A stretch of 53,398 nt of DNA from CAUYUA01 sp963575675. Lineage in GTDB: Bacteria; Pseudomonadota; Alphaproteobacteria; Azospirillales; Azospirillaceae. Below the pieces are notes generated by a model, which was not told the origin of the DNA, searched no databases, and was given only the letters and a program-made list of their open reading frames with translations. The DNA is taken from contig CAUYUA010000133.1 of NCBI GenBank assembly GCA_963575675.1, positions 1 through 53,398 of the forward strand, given 5' to 3'. A program made the position numbers and the translations under genes. Shown here in pieces: positions 42,896 to 51,700 of this stretch; the stretch's first letter is position 1, and each line of letters starts with the position of its first letter.

Positions 42896-43835
42896 AAAGC
42901 TCCTTCGGCTCAGGAATTGGGCTGTTTTCGGCAAAATCCAACGCTTGCGCAATCTCGTCTTCAATTTCGGCGTCGATAAGAGACTTATTTGACGGATCGA
43001 TCATGGCGCCCACCACTTTGACTTGATCGTTTTCCATCCACGGCGTCGCCGCCTCACGACTACGATATCCGGCGTTGAAGTCTTCATTTGGACCGACGTG
43101 CTCACGCCAACGGTATGTGTGCAGCTCCAGAAACGCCGGACCTTCGCCACGTCGCATCGCATCCACCATTTGTGCGGATAGACTGCGAATCTTAAAGATA
43201 TCGCCATCGACCACGGCTTGCGCGGGAATGCCGTATGTTGCAACCCGTTCGATCAAACGTGTGGTCGCCCATCGCTTCTCAAGCGGCGTGTGAATCGCAT
43301 AACCGTTATTCTCACAGACGAACAATATAGGAAGTTTATGCAGAGCGGCGAAATTGAGACTTTCGTAAAACACGCCTTCTTCTGTGGCGCCGTCTCCGAA
43401 GAATACGACGACAACGTTCTTCGTTGCCTTCATTTTCTGGGTTAGAGCTGCGCCTACGGCGTTGGGAATCTGCGTGGCGACGACGGCGGAGGCGCCCATG
43501 ACGTTGGCTTCGGGGCTGATTAGGTGCATGGATCCGCCTTTGCCGCCAGAGCTGCCCGTGGCTTTTCCGTACATTTCAGCAATCATGCCCTTCAGGCTTC
43601 CGCCTTTGGCTAAGTAGGCGGCGTGGCTGCGATAGCTTCCGGCGACCAAATCGCTTTGAGACAACGCATCGATAACGCCGACCGACAAAGCCTCTTGACC
43701 GATCGATAAATGAACGGGGCTCTTAATTTTGTCAGAAGGATAGACGCGGGCGACTTCTTCCTCAATCCGGCGAATGCGTTGCAGCGACCGGTAAAGGCGC
43801 AACAAGTCATCCGCACTGAGTTGATGGGACAACAC
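42873..43835 (-). CDS. TPP-dependent 2-oxoacid dehydrogenase E1, alpha subunit
   Basis: 320 residues. The thiamine-diphosphate motif GDGATEEGVFYESLNFAALH starts at 147 and ends with CENNGYA. VHLSIGQEALSVGVIDAL and GGKGGSMHLISPEANVMGAS are typical E1 alpha segments. With the beta subunit it decarboxylates a 2-oxoacid such as pyruvate to a TPP-bound acyl unit. It follows the palindrome at 43.93-44.12 kb. Confidence 0.86.
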   Translation of the reverse strand: MLSHQLSADDLLRLYRSLQRIRRIEEEVARVYPSDKIKSPVHLSIGQEALSVGVIDALSQSDLVAGSYRSHAAYLAKGGSLKGMIAEMYGKATGSSGGKGGSMHLISPEANVMGASAVVATQIPNAVGAALTQKMKATKNVVVVFFGDGATEEGVFYESLNFAALHKLPILFVCENNGYAIHTPLEKRWATTRLIERVATYGIPAQAVVDGDIFKIRSLSAQMVDAMRRGEGPAFLELHTYRWREHVGPNEDFNAGYRSREAATPWMENDQVKVVGAMIDPSNKSLIDAEIEDEIAQALDFAENSPIPEPKELYAHVYAH

Positions 43836-43930
43836 CGTGTTAATCTCCTATAGACTACGAAATATTTCAGATATCTTCGACGAAATGCGCCGATCTTGGT
43901 TTTCGTGCGATTCAGGTTAGAGACGATGAG

Positions 43931-44120
43931 TTAGAAGGGTCCAGGAACTGTGTTCCTGGTCGTTGGAGATCATAAGGAGAGAGAAAAAGCCCCCCCTTAT
44001 TCGCCCAACGGACGAACATCTTGCAGCTTGCCCGAACTTTGCCTTACGGCAATAAGGGGGGCTTTCGCTCCCCCCTTATAATCCCCAACGACCAGGAACA
44101 CAGTCCCTGGACCCTTCTAA
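43931..44120. repeat. 190-bp palindrome (copy near 44 kb)
   Basis: It starts TTAGAAGGGTCCAGGAACTG, ends with the inverse CAGTCCCTGGACCCTTCTAA, and contains the AAGGGGGGCTTTCGCTCCCC block of the 41.6 kb copy. The two copies are clearly one family. It fills the gap between the E1 alpha and cytidylyltransferase genes. Confidence 0.85.
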
Positions 44121-44206
44121 TTATTATCTTTTTGCTGCGCGCCGATACTTCATCTCTTCTTCTCTCTAGTATAGCATATTCTGTGATATAAAGCTAACGA
44201 TGGTTT

Positions 44207-44989
44207 TCACGAGCGCCAATCATGATCCCATCGCGTTTTTTCCGCTTCCGCCTTATTCAGTTGCTCAAGATACAAGTCCACATCTGAAGCGCTGTCTACT
44301 TCGCACCATTTTCCATCCACCGGAACGCAGTGAATCGCGATATTGGCCGAAAGAAGACGTCTGAGCAAAGAAGTCATATCCAACCGAGCGATTTCTTCTG
44401 AAGAACACGCCCCCAAAAGCGTCTCTATGCTCTCCCATCCCCGAGGCGTAATCTTTAAAAGCCCCATGTATTGCCCTTGAACGTCGGCGAAAGAATTCGT
44501 CTTTTCACCGATGGTCACCAAACGGCCGTCTTTCTGTAAGAATGTTTCGGCGTCGCTGAGAGGATTGGAAAAACGAATGGACCACAATTTCTCCCACAAC
44601 CGATCATATGTAATTGCAATGTCCCCGTCACACGCGGATAATGCGCGGATATGGTTCGGATGGTAAACAATGTCGCTATAGGAAACAACGGTAGAGTCTT
44701 GCGACAACACATGAGCGGCGCATCTTAACGTCGCCACCATGTTGGTCTTGGACCAATCATCATTGTCGATGGTGTTGAAACGCGAAGAAATCAAAAGTTC
44801 TTTTCGATATCCGCGCAACACCGTCAATTTGTTCAGACCTGCGTCTGTTAAAGAATCAATTTGCCAATCCAGCAATGTTTTTCCCAAAAACGGCGTTAAA
44901 CATTTTGGCTGCTCCGCCGTTAGACTTCCCATCCGCGATCCACGTCCGGCGGCAAGAATGATTGCTTGCTTTGCATTGATAATGGTCAT
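44207..44989 (-). CDS. Sugar-type nucleotidyltransferase, probable CTP:phosphoglutamine cytidylyltransferase
   Basis: 260 residues. The N-terminal ILAAGRGSRMGSLTAEQPKC is the nucleotidyltransferase signature (LicC/phosphocholine cytidylyltransferase branch). Also seen: DWSKTNMVATLRCA, VSYSDIVYHPN, KLWSIRFSNPLSDAETF and GKWCEVDSASDVDLY. The last blocks resemble Campylobacter Cj1416, which activates L-phosphoglutamine with CTP for phosphoramidate capsule decoration. It overlaps by one base with an amidotransferase gene, as Cj1416 pairs with Cj1417. Choline-phosphate activation is the alternative. Confidence 0.65.
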   Translation of the reverse strand: MTIINAKQAIILAAGRGSRMGSLTAEQPKCLTPFLGKTLLDWQIDSLTDAGLNKLTVLRGYRKELLISSRFNTIDNDDWSKTNMVATLRCAAHVLSQDSTVVSYSDIVYHPNHIRALSACDGDIAITYDRLWEKLWSIRFSNPLSDAETFLQKDGRLVTIGEKTNSFADVQGQYMGLLKITPRGWESIETLLGACSSEEIARLDMTSLLRRLLSANIAIHCVPVDGKWCEVDSASDVDLYLEQLNKAEAEKTRWDHDWRS

Positions 44990-45624
44990 TACGCCTCCAA
45001 ATCAAAAAGTTTTCGAATCAACGCCACATCATAAGCGGCGGGAAAGGTTTCTCGTTCAGGATGCCACATCATTCCAATCATTTGCCCTCGACGGAATTCA
45101 ACGCCTTCGATTTCTCCATCTTCGGCGCGGGCAAAAACGGCGTAGTCTTCGCGGAGACCTTCATCTTCAAAGAGACCATTGCCGTGATACGAGTTTATGT
45201 CATGTTTGGTGAAAAAATTGGCGTGCTCGATCTTTACGGAGTGACGGCAGGCGACATGTCCTCCGACAGAGCGCATTTTTCCACCGATTTTATTCCACAT
45301 CATTTGCAATCCGCGACATACGCCGAGAATCGGACATTCCTGATCCAAGGCGATCTCTAGAAGCGCTTTCTCGGTTTCGTCACGAAGTTTGGAAAAGCCG
45401 ATATCCTCGCCTCCGGTCAGAATCAGACCATTTAAGCGCCATTTTCGCCAATATCGGCTTACAGCTTCTGCGCCCATGTTGGGAACAGGCAACCACAGCG
45501 CTTCCGGAAGAGCAATATCCAGGAAGTCGATCCAGTTTCGAGCAAGAGCGTCTCGAAACTCGACATAGCCTTGAGCATTGCTCTCCCGCATCGTTACAGC
45601 GATGCGAACCTCGTTGCTTGCCAT
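44989..45624 (-). CDS. Class I glutamine amidotransferase-like hydrolase (gamma-glutamyl-CDP-amidate hydrolase type)
   Basis: 211 residues with the nucleophile elbow PILGVCRGLQMMWN (Cys) and, near the end, MMWHPERETFP with the catalytic His and Glu. This fits peptidase C26-type amidotransferases. In Campylobacter, Cj1417 of this size hydrolyses gamma-glutamyl-CDP-amidate to CDP-amidate, next to its cytidylyltransferase. The same order is seen here. No glutamine kinase (Cj1418-type) or CDP-amidate kinase was found within the window. General gamma-glutamyl-GABA hydrolase is the alternative. Confidence 0.68.
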   Translation of the reverse strand: MASNEVRIAVTMRESNAQGYVEFRDALARNWIDFLDIALPEALWLPVPNMGAEAVSRYWRKWRLNGLILTGGEDIGFSKLRDETEKALLEIALDQECPILGVCRGLQMMWNKIGGKMRSVGGHVACRHSVKIEHANFFTKHDINSYHGNGLFEDEGLREDYAVFARAEDGEIEGVEFRRGQMIGMMWHPERETFPAAYDVALIRKLFDLEA

Positions 45625-45766
45625 TGATAGGCTTCCCTTTTTACGTATGTTGGGACGATGGAAACAAGGAGAAGTCTATGGGGCGCTTCTCTTTAGAGTG
45701 CTTCGATGTGATTTCCGAACTTTCAAAATACAAGCGAAAACCTGTGCGACGTTTTGCCGTCGCATA

Positions 45767-46786
45767 TTATAACCCGTTTGGGTTCATCGACTGCCAACGC
45801 CATGAATCCCGACACATGCGTTCAAGATCGAGTTCCGCTTTCCACCCCAGTTTTTGATAAGCCAAGCTGGGGTCGGCGTAGCTTTCGGCGATGTCTCCAG
45901 GGCGACGCGGGCTTATGGCAAGGGGAATGACGCAACCAGAAACGCTCTCGAACATACGGGTTATCTCTAACACAGAATATCCGCGTCCGGTTCCAAGATT
46001 AACAGTCATGATTTTCTCGTCGTCTTGCATATCTGATAGTGCATTCAGCGCCGCTAAATGACCTTTGGCAAGATCAACCACATGAATGAAGTCGCGAACG
46101 CCGGTTCCATCCCGCGTCGGATAGTCGTTTCCGAACACATTAAGTTTTTCCAATCGTCCTACGGCGACTTGACTGATAATCGGCATTAGATTGTTGGGAA
46201 GGCCATTCGGATTTTCTCCGATCAATCCGCTTGGGTGAGCTCCGACCGGATTGAAGTAACGAAGAATTGCGATTTTCCAAGAGACGTCGTGGGTTGCCGC
46301 CAAATCGCGCAACAATCCTTCAACCGTCAACTTGGTGTTTCCGTATGGAGACGTCGCCGCCAGAGGAAAGTCTTCACGAAAAGGAACCGTCTTTGGCGCT
46401 CCATAAACCGTGGCTGATGAGCTGAAGACTAGAGTTCTAACGCCGGCCGCGTTCATGGCTTCGCATAAACGCAAACTTCCAACAACATTATGATCCCAGT
46501 ATTGGATCGGTTGTTTGGTTGACTCTCCAACGGCCTTCAGACCGGCAAAATGAATCACCGCATCAAATTTGTGCGATTTAAATAAGCGCTCAAGAGCCGA
46601 CGCATCACGAATATCGCCTTGAACGAAGATTGGAGCGCACCCAACAATGCTGCGCATACGATCCAACACAGCAATGTTGCTGTTGCTGAGATTGTCGAAG
46701 ACGACAGCTTCATGCCCCATCGTCATCAATTCAATGCAAGTATGAGAGCCGATATAACCGACTCCACCAGTAATAAGAATTTTCAT
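45767..46786 (-). CDS. galE: UDP-glucose 4-epimerase
   Basis: 339-residue extended SDR. MKILITGGVGYIGSHTCIEL binds NAD, SSSATVYGAPKTVPF and SPYGNTKLTVEGLL give the catalytic Ser and YxxxK, and ILRYFNPVGAHPSGLIGENP plus NLMPIISQVAVGRLEKLNVF are GalE-specific. It supplies UDP-galactose for surface glycans. It stands first in the - strand block, 142 bases from the amidotransferase. Confidence 0.93.
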   Translation of the reverse strand: MKILITGGVGYIGSHTCIELMTMGHEAVVFDNLSNSNIAVLDRMRSIVGCAPIFVQGDIRDASALERLFKSHKFDAVIHFAGLKAVGESTKQPIQYWDHNVVGSLRLCEAMNAAGVRTLVFSSSATVYGAPKTVPFREDFPLAATSPYGNTKLTVEGLLRDLAATHDVSWKIAILRYFNPVGAHPSGLIGENPNGLPNNLMPIISQVAVGRLEKLNVFGNDYPTRDGTGVRDFIHVVDLAKGHLAALNALSDMQDDEKIMTVNLGTGRGYSVLEITRMFESVSGCVIPLAISPRRPGDIAESYADPSLAYQKLGWKAELDLERMCRDSWRWQSMNPNGL

Positions 46787-47224
46787 TTATCTTCTTTCCA
46801 TTTTATAAGGAGGAACAGGCATAGATTGGGTCATGATCTCATGAATCGATCTTCATCATTTTTTTCCAAACAACAACCTTAAAATCTCCTCATACACGAT
46901 ATTCAGAAAACTCAACGAACGCACACAATTTTGGAATGGAGCCAATGTCTGAAATGATTATTCCCTAACGCCGAGTTCTTCTGAATAAGAATTAATATGG
47001 GCTAGGAGTTATATGCCTGACCATGGCGAATCATAACAAAAGGTGGAGAAAATCTCTCTTCTTTGCCGCAGGACGAACATCGAGAACAGAAATAGCGTCA
47101 TTTCTATAAGGATTATCATATGGACAAACTTAACCTTGGTGAGCCATACTCACAATGGTCTTGAACGCCAAATTCCGCCCCTGGAGCAGAATTTGGTTTT
47201 CGTGTTAAGAGATGCCTTTATGGG
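46787..47224. other. Gene-free gap between divergent galE and parA
   Basis: This tract must carry promoters for galE (left) and the ParA-like gene (right). Only short spurious frames are present. No repeat or clear promoter was identified by eye. Confidence 0.35.
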
Positions 47225-47872
47225 GTGATTTGTCGATTGAAGATACTTCTTATTCTTTCTCCAAAAGGCGGATCAGGCAAAAGCACTATGGCGAGAAGTC
47301 TTGCTCCTGCCGCCGCCATGGATGGAGTCTCTGTTGCCCTGCTTGATCTTGATCCTCAGGGAACAACCGCAAGATGGTGCAAACGTCGCTCTGAACGAAA
47401 CGATGAACTTCCAGAAGTTGTCGGATTTATTGCCGAAATTGAAAACGGCCTCAAAGCTTGTTCTTCAGTTAAAGGCGTTGATCTCGTAATTATTGACACG
47501 CCGACAGCTATTGAGAAATATCCAGAGGCGATGCTCGCATTAATTAAGTCCTCTGATTTAATTCTTGTTCCAACTCAATCAAGTCATGACGACACGATTT
47601 CCGTTGAGGGAATCATGCGCGTTGTGATTGCTCAAAAACGGCGCGGCGCGTTCATTCTAAATAGGCTTAAACCTAGAGTATCTGAAAACGAAGCCGCTCG
47701 AGTGAGGTTGGCGAAAACTGCCGATGTTCTTTCCGTCTCTGTTCCTGATAGCATTCAAATTCAACGCGCGACAGCGCATGGATTGAGTATTTGCGAATCG
47801 AGCGGCATTGGAACAGATGAGTTTTTGTCGGTTTGGGCTGAAATCAAAAGGCGCTTGGAGATTTGTTTATGA
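47225..47872 (+). CDS. ParA/MinD-like ATPase
   Basis: 215 residues. The deviant Walker A motif SPKGGSGKSTMARSL, ALLDLDPQGTTARWCKRR and VIIDTPTAIEKYPEAM are those of small ParA ATPases, which position DNA or protein cargos by forming dynamic gradients. It lacks the N-terminal helix-turn-helix of plasmid type Ia ParA. The start is uncertain (GTG 47225 or TTG 47237). The stop overlaps the next ATG (ATGA). Carriage in a magnetosome-region flank may mean plasmid or ICE origin, or a role in organelle or cell-surface positioning. Confidence 0.82.
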   Translation: MICRLKILLILSPKGGSGKSTMARSLAPAAAMDGVSVALLDLDPQGTTARWCKRRSERNDELPEVVGFIAEIENGLKACSSVKGVDLVIIDTPTAIEKYPEAMLALIKSSDLILVPTQSSHDDTISVEGIMRVVIAQKRRGAFILNRLKPRVSENEAARVRLAKTADVLSVSVPDSIQIQRATAHGLSICESSGIGTDEFLSVWAEIKRRLEICL

Positions 47873-48489
47873 AAGAGATCGTTAAAAGAAAACGTCCTAA
47901 ACTCGGAATGAGTTATTCATCTGATGACGACTCCGTGATCATTCCCGCAGAGAATTTTCAAGATCGGCGACCGGATATTCTTAATGGCGTTCTTGACCAT
48001 TGCTCGTCAAAAACAGAGTATGTTGATAAAATATCAGTTTTATGGAACGAAACTCAACGCTGCTTTATTATGATTGGGCGTTATCTGAATTACGCCAAAA
48101 CTCAATTGTCTCATGGTGAATTTGAGCCCATGATTCAACGTGAGCTTCCTTTTGGTCAGTCCGTTGCAAATCGTCTTATGGCCGTCTCTGCGGCTATTGA
48201 AGCAAACATCATTTCCATCGATGTTTTACCGAACAGTTATACTATTGCGTATGAAATTATTTCTTTAACGGAACAAGAACGGGATATTGCCAAGAACGAA
48301 GGTTTAATAAGGCAAGATGTTCGCCGTGAAGAAATTGTTGCCTTTAAACGAAGGCTTCGTTCTTCTACTGTTGATAAAAAATCTGAAATTCAACGCTCTT
48401 TGATGAAGCTAATAAACCAAAGGAATAAGATTAATCAACAAATTCATGCTCTTGAGACTGAGCTGAGATCATTCGATCTCTCTGCGTGA
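47869..48489 (+). CDS. ParA partner protein, DUF3102-like
   Basis: 206 residues from ATG 47869 with TTGGAG upstream. The middle part (FIMIGRYLNYAKTQLSHGEF, MIQRELPFGQSVANRLM) looks like the DUF3102/plasmid-protein pattern in which a helical HGEF...LPFG...RLM segment occurs. The C-terminus is a coiled coil (LMKLINQRNKINQQIHALET). It probably binds the ParA upstream, in the place of ParB, but no ParB CTPase or DNA-binding motif is evident. I do not know its function. Confidence 0.6.
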   Translation: MKEIVKRKRPKLGMSYSSDDDSVIIPAENFQDRRPDILNGVLDHCSSKTEYVDKISVLWNETQRCFIMIGRYLNYAKTQLSHGEFEPMIQRELPFGQSVANRLMAVSAAIEANIISIDVLPNSYTIAYEIISLTEQERDIAKNEGLIRQDVRREEIVAFKRRLRSSTVDKKSEIQRSLMKLINQRNKINQQIHALETELRSFDLSA

Positions 48490-48499
48490 ACGCAACACA

Positions 48500-48548
48500 A
48501 CAAATTAAAAGGGCTCAGGAATGCAGTTTCTGAGCCCTTTTAATTTGT
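48500..48548. terminator. Strong hairpin terminator after the ParA pair
   Basis: ACAAATTAAAAGGGCTCAGG and its inverse pair over about 20 bp with one mismatch around a short loop, ending in a TTTTAATTTGT run. Its core (GGGCTCAGGAATGCAGTTTC) echoes the GGGTCCAGG palindrome family. Confidence 0.75.
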
Positions 48549-48795
48549 TCTTATGTTTGCATGTTCGTAATGGCGGAATTGCGTAATAACTCGTTTTGAG
48601 TTACAATTCATTGCGTCGTTAATAAAAAACTAAGCTCTACATAAAGACACCTCCTGTTTCATATGTGAGTTGCTCAAGGAATTGTTTGTGATTTGATGTT
48701 AAATAAATTCCGTATTATTTTTACACAAAAACTTTGGTGTTACAGTCTCCGTAGAAGATGTCGTGAACTCTCGTCGTTCGTTATGGGGTTAACAA
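48549..48795. promoter_or_regulatory. Leader of the giant repeat gene
   Basis: AT-rich tract with no gene. A possible promoter is TTGATG (48693-48698) with a 17-base spacer and TATTTT; weak evidence only. Confidence 0.25.
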
Positions 48796-51700
48796 ATGGT
48801 TGATTCAATCAGTCGCGTGAGCATCACAAGCAGCGACGTCGAAGTATCTGACGGAGACAGCGCCACGCCATCTGTATCAGGTGATGGACGGTACGTTGTA
48901 TTTCAGAGTGCGGCGACGGGCTTAACGCCTGGCGACAGCAATGAGCGCACCGATATTTTCTTGCGCGACGTTCAGACCGGCGAGACGCGTCTCATTAGTC
49001 AGACCGCTTCCGGCGTTCTAGGAAACGCCAACAGCGTCAGCGCCACGATTTCAGCCGATGGGCGGTATGTCGCCTTTGAAACGGCCTCGGACAATCTGGT
49101 TGCGCGGGATTACAACGCTCATCAAGACGTGTTCTTGATCGATACGCAAACCGGCGACATCCAAAGAGTAAGCCAGTCGGCGCAAAGTTCTCCGGTTACG
49201 GTGGAGACCATCAGTCGCGTCAGCGTCTCCAGCAGCGAAGGCGAGGCGTCCGATGGAGACAGCACGACATCTTCCGTGTCCGGAGATGGGCGCTATGTGG
49301 TTTTCCAAAGTTCCGCCTCTGGATTGACGGCGGGCGATAGCAATAGCCACACCGATATTTTCTTACGCGACACTCAAAGCGGAGACACGCATTTAATCAG
49401 CCAAAGCGTCTCCGGCGTTATCGGCAACGCTGATAGTGTGAATGCGGTTGTTTCTGCGGACGGCTCCTCGATCGCTTTTGAAAGCGCGGCGGACACCTTA
49501 ACAAACAATGATTCCGGCGGTCATCGCGACATCTTCTTAGTCAATCGTCAGAACAACACGATCGAGAGAATTAGTCAGACCTCTCAGGGTGAAGCCGGAG
49601 ACGGAGACAGTCGAAACGTCAGTCTTTCCGCCGATGGCCGTTATGCGGTGTTTGAGAGCGACGCGGACAACCTGGTTTCTGGAGACGGAAACGGTCGCAC
49701 CGATATCTTTCTGCGAGACAATCAGAACGGCTCGATTACACGGCTGAGCCTCAGTTCAAACGGAGGAGACGCCAATAACAACAGCTTTCGTCCGGTGATC
49801 TCCGGCAACGGTTGTTATGTGGCGTTTGTCAGCAGCGCGTATAACATTTCTCCTGGATCGAACGACACAAGCACCGCTGTTTATTTGCGCAATCTTCAGA
49901 CCGGAGAAACAACCCGAATTGGCAACTCTCCGGGAGGCGTCACCCCAACCATCTCCGACGATGGTCAGACTATTGCTTATTCTGTTAACGACTATAACAC
50001 GATTAATGTCTGGAGAGCGGCGACCGGTCAGACAACGTCTATAAACGGAACCCAAGCCTCGTTGTCCGGCGATGGGCGTTATCTTGCGTATAAAACCTAT
50101 GAAAATCAAACGGCGTCCGACACCAATGATTATTGGGGAAATCCCGACATCTACGTTCTTGATCTCGCCACCGGAGATCGAACACGGGTTGATTTGTCGG
50201 CGTTCGGCGTTCAAATCACCAACGGCTCGACGGATTTTCCTCGGATTTCCCAGGATGGCCGCACCATTGTTTTCAACAGCAATGCTTCGACGTTGGTCTC
50301 CGACGACAGCAACGCTCATTCGGACGTCTTCCGGGTTGGAAATCCATTATACCAAAATCCGGGGTTTGGCGGAAACGCCGACAGCCGAAACATTAATCTT
50401 TCCGCAGATGGTCGCTACGCCGTCTTTGAAAGCAACGCCACTAATTTAGTGACGGGTGATGCGAATAGTCGCTCCGATATTTTCTTGCGCGACAACCAAA
50501 CCGGACAAGTGTCTTTGCTGTCCGTGCGACAAGACGGAATACAGGGGCTCGGCAACAGCACGCGCCCGGTTATTTCCGGCAACGGTCGCTATGTGGCGTT
50601 TTTTAGCGAATCCTATAATTTAGCTCCCGGATCAAACGACACAAGCTCCGCCGTTTATTTGCGCGATCTTCAGACCGGACAGATAACCAGAGTTGGCAAT
50701 AGTTGGTCCGGGGGAAGATGCACTCTGACGATCTCTGACGATGGCCAGACGATTGTCTATTCTACAAATGACTATTATGAACTGAACGTCTGGAGAGCGG
50801 CGACCGGTCAGACGATAAGGGTAAACGGGGATCAAGTCTCGTTGTCCGGCGACGGACGTTATTTGGCGTATCGCACTCACGAAAGCCAGACCGCCGCCGA
50901 CACCAATGATTATTGGGGAAATCCCGACATCTACGTTCTTGATCTCGCCACCGGAGATCGAACACGGGTTGATTTATCGGCGGCCGGCGTTCAAATCACC
51001 GACGGCTCAACAGATTTCCCTCGGATTTCTCAGGATGGCCGCACCATCGTCTTCAGCAGCAACGCTTCGACGCTGGTCTCCGATGACGGAAACGCTCATT
51101 CCGACATTTTTCGGGTCGGAAATCCGTTGTTTATGTCGAATACAGCTCCGACCGCTCAAGACAATCGAGCGCTTTCGACGCAACAGGATTCCGGAGCTTT
51201 GTCTTTGGGAATCTCTGCGCCGACGGACGCAAACGGCGATCCGTTAACCATAACCGTCACCGCAACGCCGGTTGGCGGCGCAATACGCCGCGCCGATGGC
51301 TCCGAAGTGCGAACCGGCGACGTTTTGACTTCGAGTGAGCTGACGGCTCTGACGTTTACGCCGGGAGCGCATCTGAGCGGAAACGCCGGTCGCTTCGCCT
51401 ATACTGTTATGGATGATCCCGGCGCTCAGACCGGACAAGTCATCACTTTCTCACTCACACCGACAACGCCGGCGATTTCTCGCGTCAGTTTGACGGACAG
51501 CGGTCTGGAAGTTTATGGTGGAGACAGCACGACTCCGTCGGTGTCGGGCGATGGTCGTTATGTGGTGTTCCAGAGCGCGACCACAGACTTAACGTCCGGA
51601 GATGTCAATGGCCACATCGATATCTTCCTACGCGACACTCAGACCGGCGACACGCGCCTCATTAGTCAGACGACCTCCAATGTTTTGAGCAACGCCGACA

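Noticed and set aside
41816..43835. Housekeeping pyruvate dehydrogenase
   Set aside because: No E2 or E3 gene follows and the neighbours are all sugar-nucleotide genes.
49756..50319. 187-codon - strand frame within the giant repeat gene
   Set aside because: It is antisense to a continuous + strand frame of over 1500 codons with clear repeat structure.
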